From NCBI RefSeq assembly GCF_001269385.1, contig NZ_CXOO01000026.1:62001-126000 (forward strand): a stretch of 64,000 nucleotides of DNA, read 5' to 3'. Positions 1-7,984 of this stretch are shown in pieces. Numbering within the stretch: position 1 is the first letter of the stretch; each line of letters starts with the position of its first letter. The translations under genes and the position numbers were made by a program. A model generated the notes under the pieces. The model was given only the letters and a program-made list of their open reading frames with translations, did not search any database and was not told where the DNA came from. The stretch comes from Limnohabitans sp. DM1 (GTDB taxonomy: Bacteria > Pseudomonadota > Gammaproteobacteria > Burkholderiales > Burkholderiaceae_C).

Positions 1-292
1 CCTGGATGCCGCTTTGGCAGGCGGTGTTGGCCGCAAAGTAGAGCATGGGCGTGGTGGCCATGCCGATGTCGATAACCTGTATGCCTGCGGCCACCAGACC
101 GCGAATCAGCGCGGCCGACAAGCCAGGCCCGCTCAGGCGGCCATCACGCCCGACAGCCACCTGGGTCTGGCCCTCGGCCAGCGCTTGGGTGCCAAATGCC
201 TTGCCCAGGCCTTCGGCCACTTGCTCGTTCAGCGTGGACGGCACCACGCCGCGGATGTCGTAGGCTTTGAAGATGGAGGAGGTGACTTGCAT
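1..292 (-). CDS. Phosphomannomutase/phosphoglucomutase, N-terminal part (cut by window edge)
   Basis: About 97 N-terminal residues are visible; the rest lies beyond the left edge. The protein opens with MQVTSSIFKAYDIRG, the usual start of the AlgC/ManB alpha-D-phosphohexomutases, followed by QVAVGRDGRLSG and a VIDIGMATTPMLYF stretch that fits the first sugar-phosphate domain. The family interconverts hexose 6- and 1-phosphates for nucleotide-sugar synthesis in the cytoplasm. The phosphoserine loop is not in the window. The ATG at 292 is the only sensible start. It is divergent from the repair operon at 446; the 153 bases between them show no clear regulatory motif. Mannose versus glucose preference cannot be told from this part. 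Confidence 0.88.
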   Translation of the reverse strand, partial: MQVTSSIFKAYDIRGVVPSTLNEQVAEGLGKAFGTQALAEGQTQVAVGRDGRLSGPGLSAALIRGLVAAGIQVIDIGMATTPMLYFAANTACQSGIQ

Positions 293-445
293 GGGATGAA
301 CCAATCAAAAGCCATCAGGCTTGGTTTATGAATTGAATGCGCATTGTAGGCGGCAAGGGCTGGCCAAACAGGGCATCACCATGGGTCCGAAAACAGCACA
401 AACCCGCCGCTTGTGCACACCCGTTTGCCGATAACATGACCGTCA

Positions 446-2038
446 ATGCGGCCCCTTCAAACTCCCCCACCCACACAAGCTGCCAGTGAATCAGGCCTGG
501 ACGCGCAGCGCTGTTACCAAGCCATGGCCGACAAGGATGCGGCGTGGGATGGGCTTTTTTTCACCGGTGTGACCTCCACCGGCATTTATTGCCGCCCGGT
601 TTGCCGGGTGAAACTGCCCCGCCAAGCCAACTGCCGCTTTTTTGAAACAGCCGCTCAAGCCGAAGCGCAGGGCTTCAGGCCCTGCCTGCGCTGCCGCCCG
701 GAACTGGCACCCGCACGTCGCTTTTGGTCCACCACCGACGCCCAGGCGGTGCTGGCCGAATGCGCGGCCCAACAATTGCAATCGGCCATTCAGCAAGGCC
801 TCAAGCCGCCCAGCATGGCCGCATTGGCGGCGCAGCTGGGCGTGAGCGACCGGCACCTGAGGCGCCTGTTTTTGCGCCATTGGCAGGTCTCGCCCCTGCA
901 ATACCTGCAAACCCAAAGGCTGCTGCACGCCAAACAGTGGCTGCAAGACAGCCCCCTGTCGGTGGCCCATGTGGCGCGTGCCAGTGGCTTTGGCTCGGCC
1001 AGGCGCCTGTACGCCGCATTTGCCCAGCACTACCAACTCAGCCCGGGGCAACTTCGAACCACAAGCGTGCAGCAGCGCAAGGCCCCCCAGCCCGGCACCG
1101 CGCTGGTTTTGCACTACCGCCCGCCTTGTCAAATCGCCACGCTTTGGCAGTTTCTGAGAGACCGCAGCTTGAGCGGCATGGAAAGCTGGGAGGGCCAAGG
1201 CCCGGACGCCGTGTTGCGCAGGACGGTGCGCTGTCCCCATGCAAGCCACGCCATCACCGGCTGGCTGGAACTGCGCTGGGACCGCACGCAAGCCGTGGTG
1301 CACCTGCTTGCCAGCGCCTCATTGGACCCCGTGTTGCCCCAGGTGGTGGCGCAGGTGCGGGACTGGCTGGACCTGGACGCCGAGCCCGCCCGCATCGCAC
1401 AGGTCATTGGGCGTGATTTTCCGCAAGCCCTGGGCCAACGTCTGCCCGGCTGTCTGGATGGTTTCGAGCTGGCCGTGCGGGCCATTTTGGGCCAGCAAAT
1501 CAGCGTCAAAGCCGCCCGCACGCTGGGGCAAAGGCTGGTCAACACACTGGGCGAGCCCTGCAACACCCCCTGGCCCGAGCTGAACCGCACGTTTCCCAGC
1601 CCGGCCACTTTGGCGCGAGAAGAAAACGCCGCACACATGGGCAGCCTGGGCTTGGTGCGTCAACGTCAAAAAGCCATACAGGCCCTGGCGCGGGCGGTCG
1701 AATCGGGCAGCCTGGACCTCAGCCGCCAAGCCAAACTGGAGCCCACCTTGCAGGCGCTCATGGCCTTGCCCGGCATCGGCCCCTGGACGGCGCACTACAT
1801 CGCCATGCGCGCCCTGCGCTGGGCAGACGCCTGGCCCGTGCAGGACGTGGCCTTGCAAACCGCCTTGGGCGTGCGTCAGCACCCGCGTCCCACCCAAGCC
1901 CTGGAAGCCTTGGGCCAGGCCTGGCGGCCCTGCCGCAGCTATGCCCTGATCGCGGCCTGGCAGCGCTCGGCCCCTCAACCCGAGCGATCCGATCACCCCG
2001 AGCCCCACAACCAGAACCACAACCACCCCGCACCATGA
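446..2038 (+). CDS. alkA: Ada/AlkA fusion: DNA-3-methyladenine glycosylase II with Ada zinc domain and AraC-type HTH
   Basis: This 530-residue protein has three parts. Residues about 20-90 are an Ada-type methyl-acceptor zinc domain with Cys49, Cys53, Cys80 and Cys83. Residues about 95-195 are an AraC-family helix-turn-helix pair. Residues about 215-515 are an AlkA N-domain plus HhH-GPD glycosylase, with the hairpin LPGIGPWTAHYIAMRA and a catalytic Asp at about 467 in PVQDVAL. By family knowledge the Ada domain is methylated at a zinc-bound Cys and turns the HTH into an activator, while the C-terminal part excises alkylated bases. The stop overlaps the ogt start by ATGA, so the two are translationally coupled. 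One polypeptide therefore probably senses methylation and repairs bases. A start at ATG 436 is out of frame. Confidence 0.93.
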   Translation: MRPLQTPPPTQAASESGLDAQRCYQAMADKDAAWDGLFFTGVTSTGIYCRPVCRVKLPRQANCRFFETAAQAEAQGFRPCLRCRPELAPARRFWSTTDAQAVLAECAAQQLQSAIQQGLKPPSMAALAAQLGVSDRHLRRLFLRHWQVSPLQYLQTQRLLHAKQWLQDSPLSVAHVARASGFGSARRLYAAFAQHYQLSPGQLRTTSVQQRKAPQPGTALVLHYRPPCQIATLWQFLRDRSLSGMESWEGQGPDAVLRRTVRCPHASHAITGWLELRWDRTQAVVHLLASASLDPVLPQVVAQVRDWLDLDAEPARIAQVIGRDFPQALGQRLPGCLDGFELAVRAILGQQISVKAARTLGQRLVNTLGEPCNTPWPELNRTFPSPATLAREENAAHMGSLGLVRQRQKAIQALARAVESGSLDLSRQAKLEPTLQALMALPGIGPWTAHYIAMRALRWADAWPVQDVALQTALGVRQHPRPTQALEALGQAWRPCRSYALIAAWQRSAPQPERSDHPEPHNQNHNHPAP

Positions 2039-2565
2039 CACCCCTGTTGACCCAACAATGGAACAGCCCCTTGGGGCCGATGATCCTGGCCGCTTCAGAC
2101 TTGGGCCTGTGCGGCGTCTGGTTTGAAGGCCAGCGGCATGGCCCCAGCGATGAACGCCTGCGCGGCTGGACAAGCGTCACCGCACACCCGCTGCTGCAAG
2201 ACGCCTGCGCGCAATTGCAGGCCTATTTCGCAGGCGATCTGAACCGCTTTGATCTGCCACTGGACCTGTCGGCCGGCACCGCATTCCAGCAATCGGTTTG
2301 GCGGGCTTTGCTGGGCATCCCGTCTGGCCAAAGCCAAAGTTATGGCGGCCTGGCCCGGCAGCTGAGCAACCCCAAGGCAGTCCGGGCGGTGGGCGCTGCC
2401 GTGGGGCGCAACCCGGTGAGTATCATCGTGCCCTGTCACCGCATCCTGGGCGGCGATGGCCAGCTCACGGGCTATGCAGGCGGGCTGTGGCGCAAACAGG
2501 CGCTGCTCCAACTTGAAGGCCACCCCATCGCCCTGCCCTCCTCTGCTTCCCTCTTTCCTGAATGA
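2035..2565 (+). CDS. ogt: Methylated-DNA-[protein]-cysteine S-methyltransferase
   Basis: The 176-residue protein is a suicide repair enzyme that moves the methyl group of O6-methylguanine onto its own cysteine. The active-site motif is IIVPCHRILG with the acceptor Cys134, preceded by the DNA-binding stretch SYGGLARQLSNPKAVRAVG and followed by LTGYAGGLWRKQ, all canonical. It overlaps alkA upstream and the EamA gene downstream by ATGA, so all three form one operon. The regulatory Ada domain sits in the upstream protein, so this one acts as plain Ogt. Confidence 0.95.
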   Translation: MTPLLTQQWNSPLGPMILAASDLGLCGVWFEGQRHGPSDERLRGWTSVTAHPLLQDACAQLQAYFAGDLNRFDLPLDLSAGTAFQQSVWRALLGIPSGQSQSYGGLARQLSNPKAVRAVGAAVGRNPVSIIVPCHRILGGDGQLTGYAGGLWRKQALLQLEGHPIALPSSASLFPE

Positions 2566-3458
2566 CCACTTCTCACGCCAAAGGCTGGCTGGCCGACTTT
2601 TTGATTCTGTCGGCCATCTGGGGCTCGTCCTTTTTGTTCATGCGCATGGCGGCCATCGAATTGGGTGCCTTGCCCACCGCCGCCATTCGGGTGGCCATTG
2701 CCGCTGTTTTTTTGCTGCCTATCATGCTGGCCAAAGGGCACTGGGCTGAGCTGCGCCGTCATTGGAAACCCGTGCTGTTTGTGGGCGCACTCAACAGCGG
2801 CATTCCGTTTGCCCTGTATTCGTTTGCGGTCATGCACATCACCACGGGTTTTTCATCCATCTTGAACGCCACCGTGCCTTTGTTTGGCGCAGTGGTGGCC
2901 TGGCTCTGGCTGGGCGACAAGCCCAGCCTGTCACGCACCGTGGGTCTGGCCATCGGTTTTGGCGGCGTGGTGCTGCTGGCCGGTGGACAGGCCAGCTTCA
3001 AACCCAACGCCTCGGGCATAGCCCCCGCATGGGCGGTGCTGGCTTGTCTGGCGGCCACCACCTGCTATGCGCTGGCGGCCAGCTTCACCAAAAAACACAT
3101 CCCCAGCCTGCCCCCGCTGGTCACCGCCACCGGCAGCCAAATCGGGGCCACCTTGGCTTTGCTGTTGCCAGCGCTGTGGTGGCGCCCCGACCACTGGCCC
3201 AGCGCCTCGGTCTGGTGGTCCTTGATCACCGTTGGCGTGCTGTGCACCGGCGTGGCCTACATCCTCTATTTCAGACTCATCGAAGTGGCGGGGCCAGCAC
3301 GCGCTTTGACGGTCACGTTTTTGGTGCCCGTCTTTGCCATCGCTTACGGCGTGCTGTTTCTAGGCGAAACCGTCACCGCCTGGATGCTGCTGTGCGGCGC
3401 GGTGATTTTGCTGGGCACATCACTGTCCAGCGGGCTGGTCAAACTGCCGGGGCGTTGA
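2562..3458 (+). CDS. DMT/EamA family transporter
   Basis: A 298-residue, very hydrophobic protein with about ten membrane helices arranged as two EamA repeats. The first begins LADFLILSAIWGSSFLFMR and the second is around residues 150-290. EamA proteins export metabolites or amino acids, but the substrate cannot be read from sequence. The ATG overlaps the ogt stop by four bases, so it is the third gene of the alkylation-repair operon. Its place there may be convenience rather than function. It ends shortly before a GTAGGTCGG repeat. Confidence 0.85.
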   Translation: MTTSHAKGWLADFLILSAIWGSSFLFMRMAAIELGALPTAAIRVAIAAVFLLPIMLAKGHWAELRRHWKPVLFVGALNSGIPFALYSFAVMHITTGFSSILNATVPLFGAVVAWLWLGDKPSLSRTVGLAIGFGGVVLLAGGQASFKPNASGIAPAWAVLACLAATTCYALAASFTKKHIPSLPPLVTATGSQIGATLALLLPALWWRPDHWPSASVWWSLITVGVLCTGVAYILYFRLIEVAGPARALTVTFLVPVFAIAYGVLFLGETVTAWMLLCGAVILLGTSLSSGLVKLPGR

Positions 3459-3476
3459 GCGGGGGGCCATGCATTT

Positions 3477-3552
3477 GTAGGTCGGCGGCTTCAGCCCCGA
3501 CATGGGGCCTTCGCAAAACCAACAACGTCGGACTCTGCGAGTGCCGACCTAC
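3477..3552. repeat. GTAGGTCGG element (family A), single 76-bp copy
   Basis: Starts GTAGGTCGGCGG and ends GTGCCGACCTAC, so the ends are inverted repeats. The inner sides carry CCCCGACATGG and GTCGGACTC, which also pair in part. It lies between the convergent EamA and RlmN-like genes. On the minus strand the terminal CCGTAGGTCGG supplies the TAG stop of the RlmN-like gene. The same element recurs elsewhere in this window. Confidence 0.85.
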
Positions 3553-4619
3553 GGGGCGTGGTGCGTGGCCTGAGGCTTCGAGCCTGACATGAACATTTTC
3601 ACGGGCTGTCCGCGCTGCACATCGCGGGCGCGCAACTGGCCGCAGCCGCCGTCCACATCCTGCCCTGCGGATTGGCGCAGTTTGGTCAGCACACCACGCT
3701 GGTGAAGGGTGCGGGCGATGTCGGCGGCGCGTTCCCAACTCGGCCGGGCATAAGGCAGATCGGGCACTGCGTTGTAGGGGATCATGTTCATCAGCGCGTA
3801 TTTGCCTTTCAGCAAACGCACAATGCCTTCGACCTCTTCGGCGCTGTCGTTGACGCCTTCGATCAAGGTCCATTGGTACTGGATCGGATAGCCCGTCGCG
3901 CGGGCATAAATCTCACCGGCTTCCACCAAATCTTGTGGGTCAAAGCGCGGGGCTCGCGGCAGCAGCTGACCTCGCAAATCGGCACGCGTGGTGTGCAGAG
4001 ACAAAGCCAAGGCAGGCTTGACGCGGCCTTGCGGCAAACGTTCGAACACGCGTGCATCGCCCACCGTGGAAAACACCAGATTCTTGTGCCCGATATTGCC
4101 CACCGTGCCCAGCAGGTCGATGGCGTCCATCACCGCATCCAGGTTGTGCGAAGGCTCTCCCATGCCCATGAAGACCACTTTTTTAACGGGCCTGAGCATG
4201 CGGGCCAAAGCGACCTGCGCCACGATCTCCGCACTGCCCACCTGGCGAATCAGGCCTTCACGGCCGGTCATGCAAAACACACAGCCCACTGCGCAACCGA
4301 CCTGGCTGGAAACACACAAGCCATCGCGCGGCAGCAGCACGCTTTCCACCGTCTGGCCGTCTTGCAGACCCACCAGCAAGCGCGCCGAGCCATCTTGAGC
4401 CGGGTGCTGTTCGCGCAAGGTGACCAAGGCTGCGAGGGCCTCACTCAAAGCAGGCAGCGCCTCACGCACCGCCGTGGGCATGAAGCTTTCCAGCGGCCTG
4501 CGCCCACTGTTTTGCGGTTTGGCTTGGGTCCACAGACGCAGCACGCGCTGCTCGTGCCGCTCGTTGGCGCCCAGGGCACGCAAATGGACCCGAATGTCCT
4601 GAATGCTGTGGAAGTTCAT
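3549..4619 (-). CDS. RlmN/Cfr-family radical SAM rRNA methyltransferase, divergent paralogue
   Basis: A 356-residue class A radical SAM methylase. The cluster motif is Cys109-x3-Cys113-x2-Cys116 in QVGCAVGCVFC. GMGEPSHN and the VFSTVGDA stretch bind SAM, and Cys326 in DVDGGCGQL matches the methyl-carrying Cys of RlmN. Family members methylate C2 (RlmN) or C8 (Cfr) of an rRNA adenine. The N-terminal 60 residues lack the usual RlmN accessory-domain wording, and the end of the protein is short, so it may be a second, specialised methylase. It starts at ATG 4619, which overlaps the slyX stop by one base (TGATG). Its stop codon lies inside a family A repeat. Confidence 0.82.
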   Translation of the reverse strand: MNFHSIQDIRVHLRALGANERHEQRVLRLWTQAKPQNSGRRPLESFMPTAVREALPALSEALAALVTLREQHPAQDGSARLLVGLQDGQTVESVLLPRDGLCVSSQVGCAVGCVFCMTGREGLIRQVGSAEIVAQVALARMLRPVKKVVFMGMGEPSHNLDAVMDAIDLLGTVGNIGHKNLVFSTVGDARVFERLPQGRVKPALALSLHTTRADLRGQLLPRAPRFDPQDLVEAGEIYARATGYPIQYQWTLIEGVNDSAEEVEGIVRLLKGKYALMNMIPYNAVPDLPYARPSWERAADIARTLHQRGVLTKLRQSAGQDVDGGCGQLRARDVQRGQPVKMFMSGSKPQATHHAP

Positions 4620-4840
4620 CAGTAATGCGGCGGAATCTCGTCACGCAAATTGCGCACTTCAGCGCCACCGCCCGACTCGGGCAGCCGCTCGCGCATCTGG
4701 CGCAGTTCCTGAATGAGCGCGTCAATTTGCTGCTGCTGGCGGTACACCTGCGCATTGAGCTGGTCCAGCAGGTCTTCGGTAAAGCCCGCCTTGATTTCCA
4801 GATCAACCAGGCGGTTTTCAATAGGGGTGGGTATGTCCAT
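4619..4840 (-). CDS. slyX: SlyX homologue
   Basis: A 73-residue protein starting MDIPTPIENRLVDLEIK, followed by a predicted coiled coil (QLNAQVYRQQQQIDALIQEL) and ending DEIPPHY. The IE.R...LE.K...E..I..LN......Q..I pattern and the Pro-Pro-His-Tyr end are characteristic of SlyX. The function is unknown. A longer reading frame begins at 4915, but that start lies in a repeat element and adds residues foreign to the family, so ATG 4840 is preferred. It is coupled to the downstream RlmN-like gene. Confidence 0.88.
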   Translation of the reverse strand: MDIPTPIENRLVDLEIKAGFTEDLLDQLNAQVYRQQQQIDALIQELRQMRERLPESGGGAEVRNLRDEIPPHY

Positions 4841-4891
4841 GGGCTGTATTGGACCTGATTTTTTGACGCACGCAGAGGTTACGCCAAAAGT

Positions 4892-4956
4892 GTCGGACTC
4901 TGCGAGTACCGACATACGGGGGCCGTGTATTTGCCGGTCAAAGCCCCTGACATGGG
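4892..4956. repeat. Degenerate family A element with its halves in swapped order
   Basis: The right-arm wording (GTCGGACTCTGCGAGTACCG, ACATAC) comes first, and the left-arm wording (TTTGCCGGTCAAAGCCCCTG, ACATGGGC) follows. This is what would remain from the junction of two tandem units. It sits in the divergent slyX/metK spacer, where the metK promoter must be. Confidence 0.6.
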
Positions 4957-4978
4957 CGCCCTGCCAAGTTGATACAAT
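4947..4978 (+). promoter_or_regulatory. Possible metK promoter
   Basis: TACAAT at 4973-4978 is a fair -10 element. The best -35 candidate is CTGACA at 4947-4952, with a rather long spacer of 20 bases, and it lies inside the degraded repeat. Weak evidence from sequence alone. Confidence 0.3.
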
Positions 4979-5045
4979 CCGCGCATCGCCGAGTTAACTG
5001 AACTACTTGCAGGGCGATTCACAAATTCTGCTAAAGCGTTCGCCA

Positions 5046-5098
5046 GGCTCCGGGTTTTCAGGGTCGGCAACGCCGACAAACCTTTGAAAACAGGAGCC
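5046..5098 (+). promoter_or_regulatory. Long hairpin that sequesters the metK ribosome binding site
   Basis: GGCTCC (5046-5051) pairs with GGAGCC (5093-5098), which contains the Shine-Dalgarno bases. Inside it GTTTTCA (5054-5060) pairs with TGAAAAC (5085-5091). At the top GTCGGC and GCCGAC close a three-base loop (5063-5077). The ATG of metK follows six bases after the hairpin. The layout is that of a translational control element. I could not match it to a known SAM or SAH riboswitch. Confidence 0.6.
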
Positions 5099-5104
5099 TT
5101 TTTC

Positions 5105-6286
5105 ATGTCCAACGACTACCTCTTTACTTCCGAATCCGTCTCGGAAGGCCACCCCGACAAAGTCGCCGACCAGATCTCTGATGCGATCCTGGACGCCATC
5201 TTTGCGCAAGACCCTCTGAGCCGCGTGGCCGCCGAAACCCTGACCAACACCGGCCTGGTCGTGTTGGCTGGTGAAATCACCACGCAAGCCAATGTGGATT
5301 ACATCCAGGTGGCGCGTGACACCATCAAACGCATCGGCTATGACAACACCGACTACGGCATCGACCACAAAGGCTGCGCTGTGTTGGTGGCTTATGACAA
5401 GCAGTCCAACGACATCGCCCAGGGCGTGGACCACGCGTCCGACGACTTTTTGAACATTGGCGCGGGTGACCAGGGCCTGATGTTTGGCTTCGCCTGCAGC
5501 GAAACACCCGAGCTGATGCCCGCCCCGATTTACTACGCCCACCGCCTGATGGAGCGCCAGGCCCAGCTGCGCAAAGATGGCCGTCTGCCCTTCTTGCGCC
5601 CCGACGCCAAGAGCCAGGTGACCATGCGTTATGTGGACGGCAAACCCCACAGCATCGACACCGTGGTGCTGTCCACCCAGCACAGCCCCGACCAGTCGGA
5701 AACCGCCACCAAGATGAAGGCCAGCTTCACCGAAGCCATCATCGAAGAGATCATCAAGCCCGTGCTGCCCAAAGAGTGGCTGCAAGACACCAAATACCTG
5801 ATCAACCCCACAGGCCGCTTCGTCATTGGCGGCCCCCAGGGTGACTGCGGCCTCACGGGTCGCAAAATCATTGTGGACACCTACGGCGGCGCTTGCCCCC
5901 ACGGTGGTGGCGCGTTTTCGGGCAAAGACCCGTCCAAAGTGGACCGCTCGGCCGCTTACGCTGCTCGCTATGTGGCCAAGAACATCGTGGCCGCTGGTCT
6001 GGCCACCCAGTGCCAAGTGCAGGTCGCTTACGCGATTGGCGTGGCACGCCCCATGAACATCACCGTCAACACGGCAGGCACTGGCGTGATCGCTGATGAC
6101 AAGTTGTCTGCCATGGTGGCCGAACACTTTGACCTGCGCCCCAAAGGCATCATCCAGATGCTGGACCTGCTGCGCCCCATCTACAGCAAGACCGCAGCCT
6201 ACGGCCACTTTGGCCGTGACGAGCCTGACTTCACTTGGGAACGCACGGATCGCGCAGCCGCCTTGCGTGCGGCCGCCGGGCTGTAA
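5105..6286 (+). CDS. metK: S-adenosylmethionine synthetase
   Basis: A 393-residue methionine adenosyltransferase that makes SAM from methionine and ATP in the cytoplasm. It opens [20 protein letters not shown], with the catalytic His in [15 protein letters not shown] and the glycine-rich [19 protein letters not shown] are the other signature stretches. ATG 5105 is chosen because CAGGAG lies ten bases upstream; an in-frame TTG at 5084 would put the start inside the hairpin stem. The gene is single, with its own terminator at 6341. Regulation by the leader hairpin is likely. Confidence 0.97.
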   Translation: MSNDYLFTSESVSEGHPDKVADQISDAILDAIFAQDPLSRVAAETLTNTGLVVLAGEITTQANVDYIQVARDTIKRIGYDNTDYGIDHKGCAVLVAYDKQSNDIAQGVDHASDDFLNIGAGDQGLMFGFACSETPELMPAPIYYAHRLMERQAQLRKDGRLPFLRPDAKSQVTMRYVDGKPHSIDTVVLSTQHSPDQSETATKMKASFTEAIIEEIIKPVLPKEWLQDTKYLINPTGRFVIGGPQGDCGLTGRKIIVDTYGGACPHGGGAFSGKDPSKVDRSAAYAARYVAKNIVAAGLATQCQVQVAYAIGVARPMNITVNTAGTGVIADDKLSAMVAEHFDLRPKGIIQMLDLLRPIYSKTAAYGHFGRDEPDFTWERTDRAAALRAAAGL

Positions 6287-6340
6287 ACAGACGCGTGTGT
6301 GGGCCGGTGTGTGAAGTCGCTCACACACCTTGCCAGCACC

Positions 6341-6372
6341 AGCCGCTTTCTGAAAGGATCGCGGCTTTTTTT
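6341..6372 (+). terminator. Rho-independent terminator after metK
   Basis: AGCCGC (6341-6346) pairs with GCGGCT (6361-6366) and is followed by a run of seven T. Inner TTTC/GAAA can extend the stem. Confidence 0.85.
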
Positions 6373-6420
6373 GCGGCTTTTCCTGAACAATGCACGTCTG
6401 CCCATCACACAGGACATGCC

Positions 6421-7059
6421 ATGTTCAAAGACCGACTGGATGCCGCGCAGCAATTGGCGCACGCGCTGATTGGATATCGCGGTCAACACCCCCTGATTCT
6501 GGCCATTCCCCGAGGGGCGGTGCCCATGGGGCAATGGATCGCCCGGCAACTGGGGGGCGAGCTGGACGTGGTGTTGGTGCGCAAATTGCGCGCGCCTCAT
6601 CAGGATGAACTGGCCGTGGGCGCCATGGATGAACACGGCAACGCCTTCATCGCCCCGTGGGCGCATGAAGTGGGCGCCGACGCCGCCTATCTGGACCTTG
6701 AAAAAGCCCGTCAGATGCACACCCTGCGCCAGCGCCGGGCCTTGTACACGCCAGTGCGCACACCGATTGATCCAAAGGGCCGCCTGGTCATCGTGGTGGA
6801 CGACGGTCTGGCCACCGGCGCCACGATGCTGGCGGCCCTCCAGGCCGTGCGCCGGCAGGCACCTGCCAAATTGGTGTGCGCCATTCCCGTGGCCAGTGCA
6901 CACGCGCTGCGCCAAGTGCGTGCGCTGGCAGACGACACCATTTGCCTGTCCACGCCCGACGACTTTCAGGCCGTGGCACAGTTTTACAGGCACTTTCCCG
7001 CAGTGGAAGACTCAGAGGCTGTGGCCGTGCTGAGGGAGCACTTGCCGCCACAGGTCTGA
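6421..7059 (+). CDS. Phosphoribosyltransferase family protein
   Basis: A 212-residue type I phosphoribosyltransferase fold. The PRPP-binding motif is VIVVDDGLATGATM at about residues 120-135; the N-terminal region LILAIPRGAVPMG and VVLVRKLRAPHQDELAVGA are typical of the stand-alone family often annotated as a putative phosphoribosyltransferase. No purine or pyrimidine specificity can be read. ATG 6421 gives the family start MFKDRLDAA; the longer frame from 6235 would overlap metK and its terminator. It appears to be a single-gene unit. Confidence 0.85.
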   Translation: MFKDRLDAAQQLAHALIGYRGQHPLILAIPRGAVPMGQWIARQLGGELDVVLVRKLRAPHQDELAVGAMDEHGNAFIAPWAHEVGADAAYLDLEKARQMHTLRQRRALYTPVRTPIDPKGRLVIVVDDGLATGATMLAALQAVRRQAPAKLVCAIPVASAHALRQVRALADDTICLSTPDDFQAVAQFYRHFPAVEDSEAVAVLREHLPPQV

Positions 7060-7077
7060 TGGACATTCGCTCACAGG

Positions 7078-7245
7078 TTCGGCCCGGTGAAGAGTTCAAC
7101 ATCTAAAGAGGTTGTCAATGGCATCAGCCCCGACATGGGCCTGTCCCGCAGCAATCAAACGTCGGACCTGAGGGTGCCAACCTACGGGGAGGGTGAGCAT
7201 TCGTAGGTCGGAGGCGTCAGCCTCGACGTAGGGCCTGTGCCGCAA
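7078..7245. repeat. Family A element (degenerate) plus a second left half, preceded by a family B end
   Basis: At 7078-7094 is GTTCGGCCCGGTGAAG, which resembles the end of the MITE at 51395. At 7111-7185 is a degraded family A unit (AGCCCCGACATGG, GTCGGACCT, GCCAACCTACGG). At 7203 a second left arm, GTAGGTCGGAGGCGTCAGCC, begins and is not completed. The element fills the 240-base gap before the response regulator gene. Confidence 0.65.
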
Positions 7246-7300
7246 TGAACAATTGAACGCGTCTGTGTGACATTGGAATTCAGTTTTGTATCATCGCCCG

Positions 7301-7981
7301 ATGCAAGCCAACCCTTCCAACGAACAGACGCCCCCTTTGCGACAGCTTTTGCTGGTGGAGGACAACCCGCTTTTTGCCGAGCAGATCACCGATGCCATGC
7401 GCGGTCTGCCAGACCGTTGGAACGTGCTGGAATTCAGCGAAGGTCTGCAGGCCAAAGCATTTGTCGGCGTGGCGCTCAAGCCTTTTGACCTGGCGCTGAT
7501 CGATCTGGGCTTGCCCGATGTCAGTGGTATTGAAGTGATCCGCGCTTGCCGTGAACACTTTGCCGACATGCCCATTGTGGTGATTTCGGTGGTCGCTTCG
7601 GAAACGGCCGTACTGGCGGCCATCGAGGCCGGTGCCAACGGCTATATCCTGAAAGACGAATCCATCGAAGAAATCACCAAGGGGATCGAGCAAGTGCTCA
7701 AAGGGGTGTATCCCCTGAGCCCCCGACTGGCGCGCTATTTGTTCAAGCACCTGTCGGTCTGCAGCGAAAAGCCAGAGGAACGTCAACCCGTGAAGCTCTC
7801 ACCCAGAGAGCATGAAACCTTGCAAGGGCTTGCGCAGGGCCTGAGCTACGAGCAGGTGGCCGAAAGCATGGGGGTGACGCTGTCAACGGTGCAGTCCAAT
7901 GTGCGCAGCCTGTACCGCAAGCTGAATGTGAAATCGCAATCCCAGGCGGTGAGCATGGCGCGCAGCTACCAATTGCTTTGA
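7301..7981 (+). CDS. NarL/FixJ-type response regulator
   Basis: A 226-residue two-domain regulator. The receiver domain (about 15-130) has the acidic pair Glu20-Asp21 in LLVEDNP, the phospho-acceptor Asp68 in ALIDLGLPD and Lys118 in GYILKDES. A LuxR-type HTH (about 163-207) reads LSPREHETLQGLAQGLSYEQ and STVQSNVRSLYRKL. It should bind DNA after phosphorylation. ATG 7301 is preferred; the TTG at 7286 adds only five residues. The gene runs towards the histidine kinase at 7985, with stops three bases apart, so the two very probably form a pair despite opposite strands. Confidence 0.92.
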   Translation: MQANPSNEQTPPLRQLLLVEDNPLFAEQITDAMRGLPDRWNVLEFSEGLQAKAFVGVALKPFDLALIDLGLPDVSGIEVIRACREHFADMPIVVISVVASETAVLAAIEAGANGYILKDESIEEITKGIEQVLKGVYPLSPRLARYLFKHLSVCSEKPEERQPVKLSPREHETLQGLAQGLSYEQVAESMGVTLSTVQSNVRSLYRKLNVKSQSQAVSMARSYQLL

Positions 7982-7984
7982 GTC

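Noticed and set aside
4841..4915. N-terminal extension of SlyX to 4915
   Set aside because: The extra residues come from the degraded repeat and are not SlyX-like.
4960..5104. Known SAM-I, SAM-II or SAH riboswitch before metK
   Set aside because: CCAGGCTCC resembles a piece of the SAH motif, but the matching 5' strand and the conserved junction are missing; only a simple long hairpin is supported.
5084..5104. TTG start for metK at 5084
   Set aside because: It lies in the hairpin stem; ATG 5105 has a good Shine-Dalgarno and the conserved family start.
5003..6328. Minus-strand frame of 441 residues opposite metK
   Set aside because: It is a shadow of the highly constrained metK sequence.
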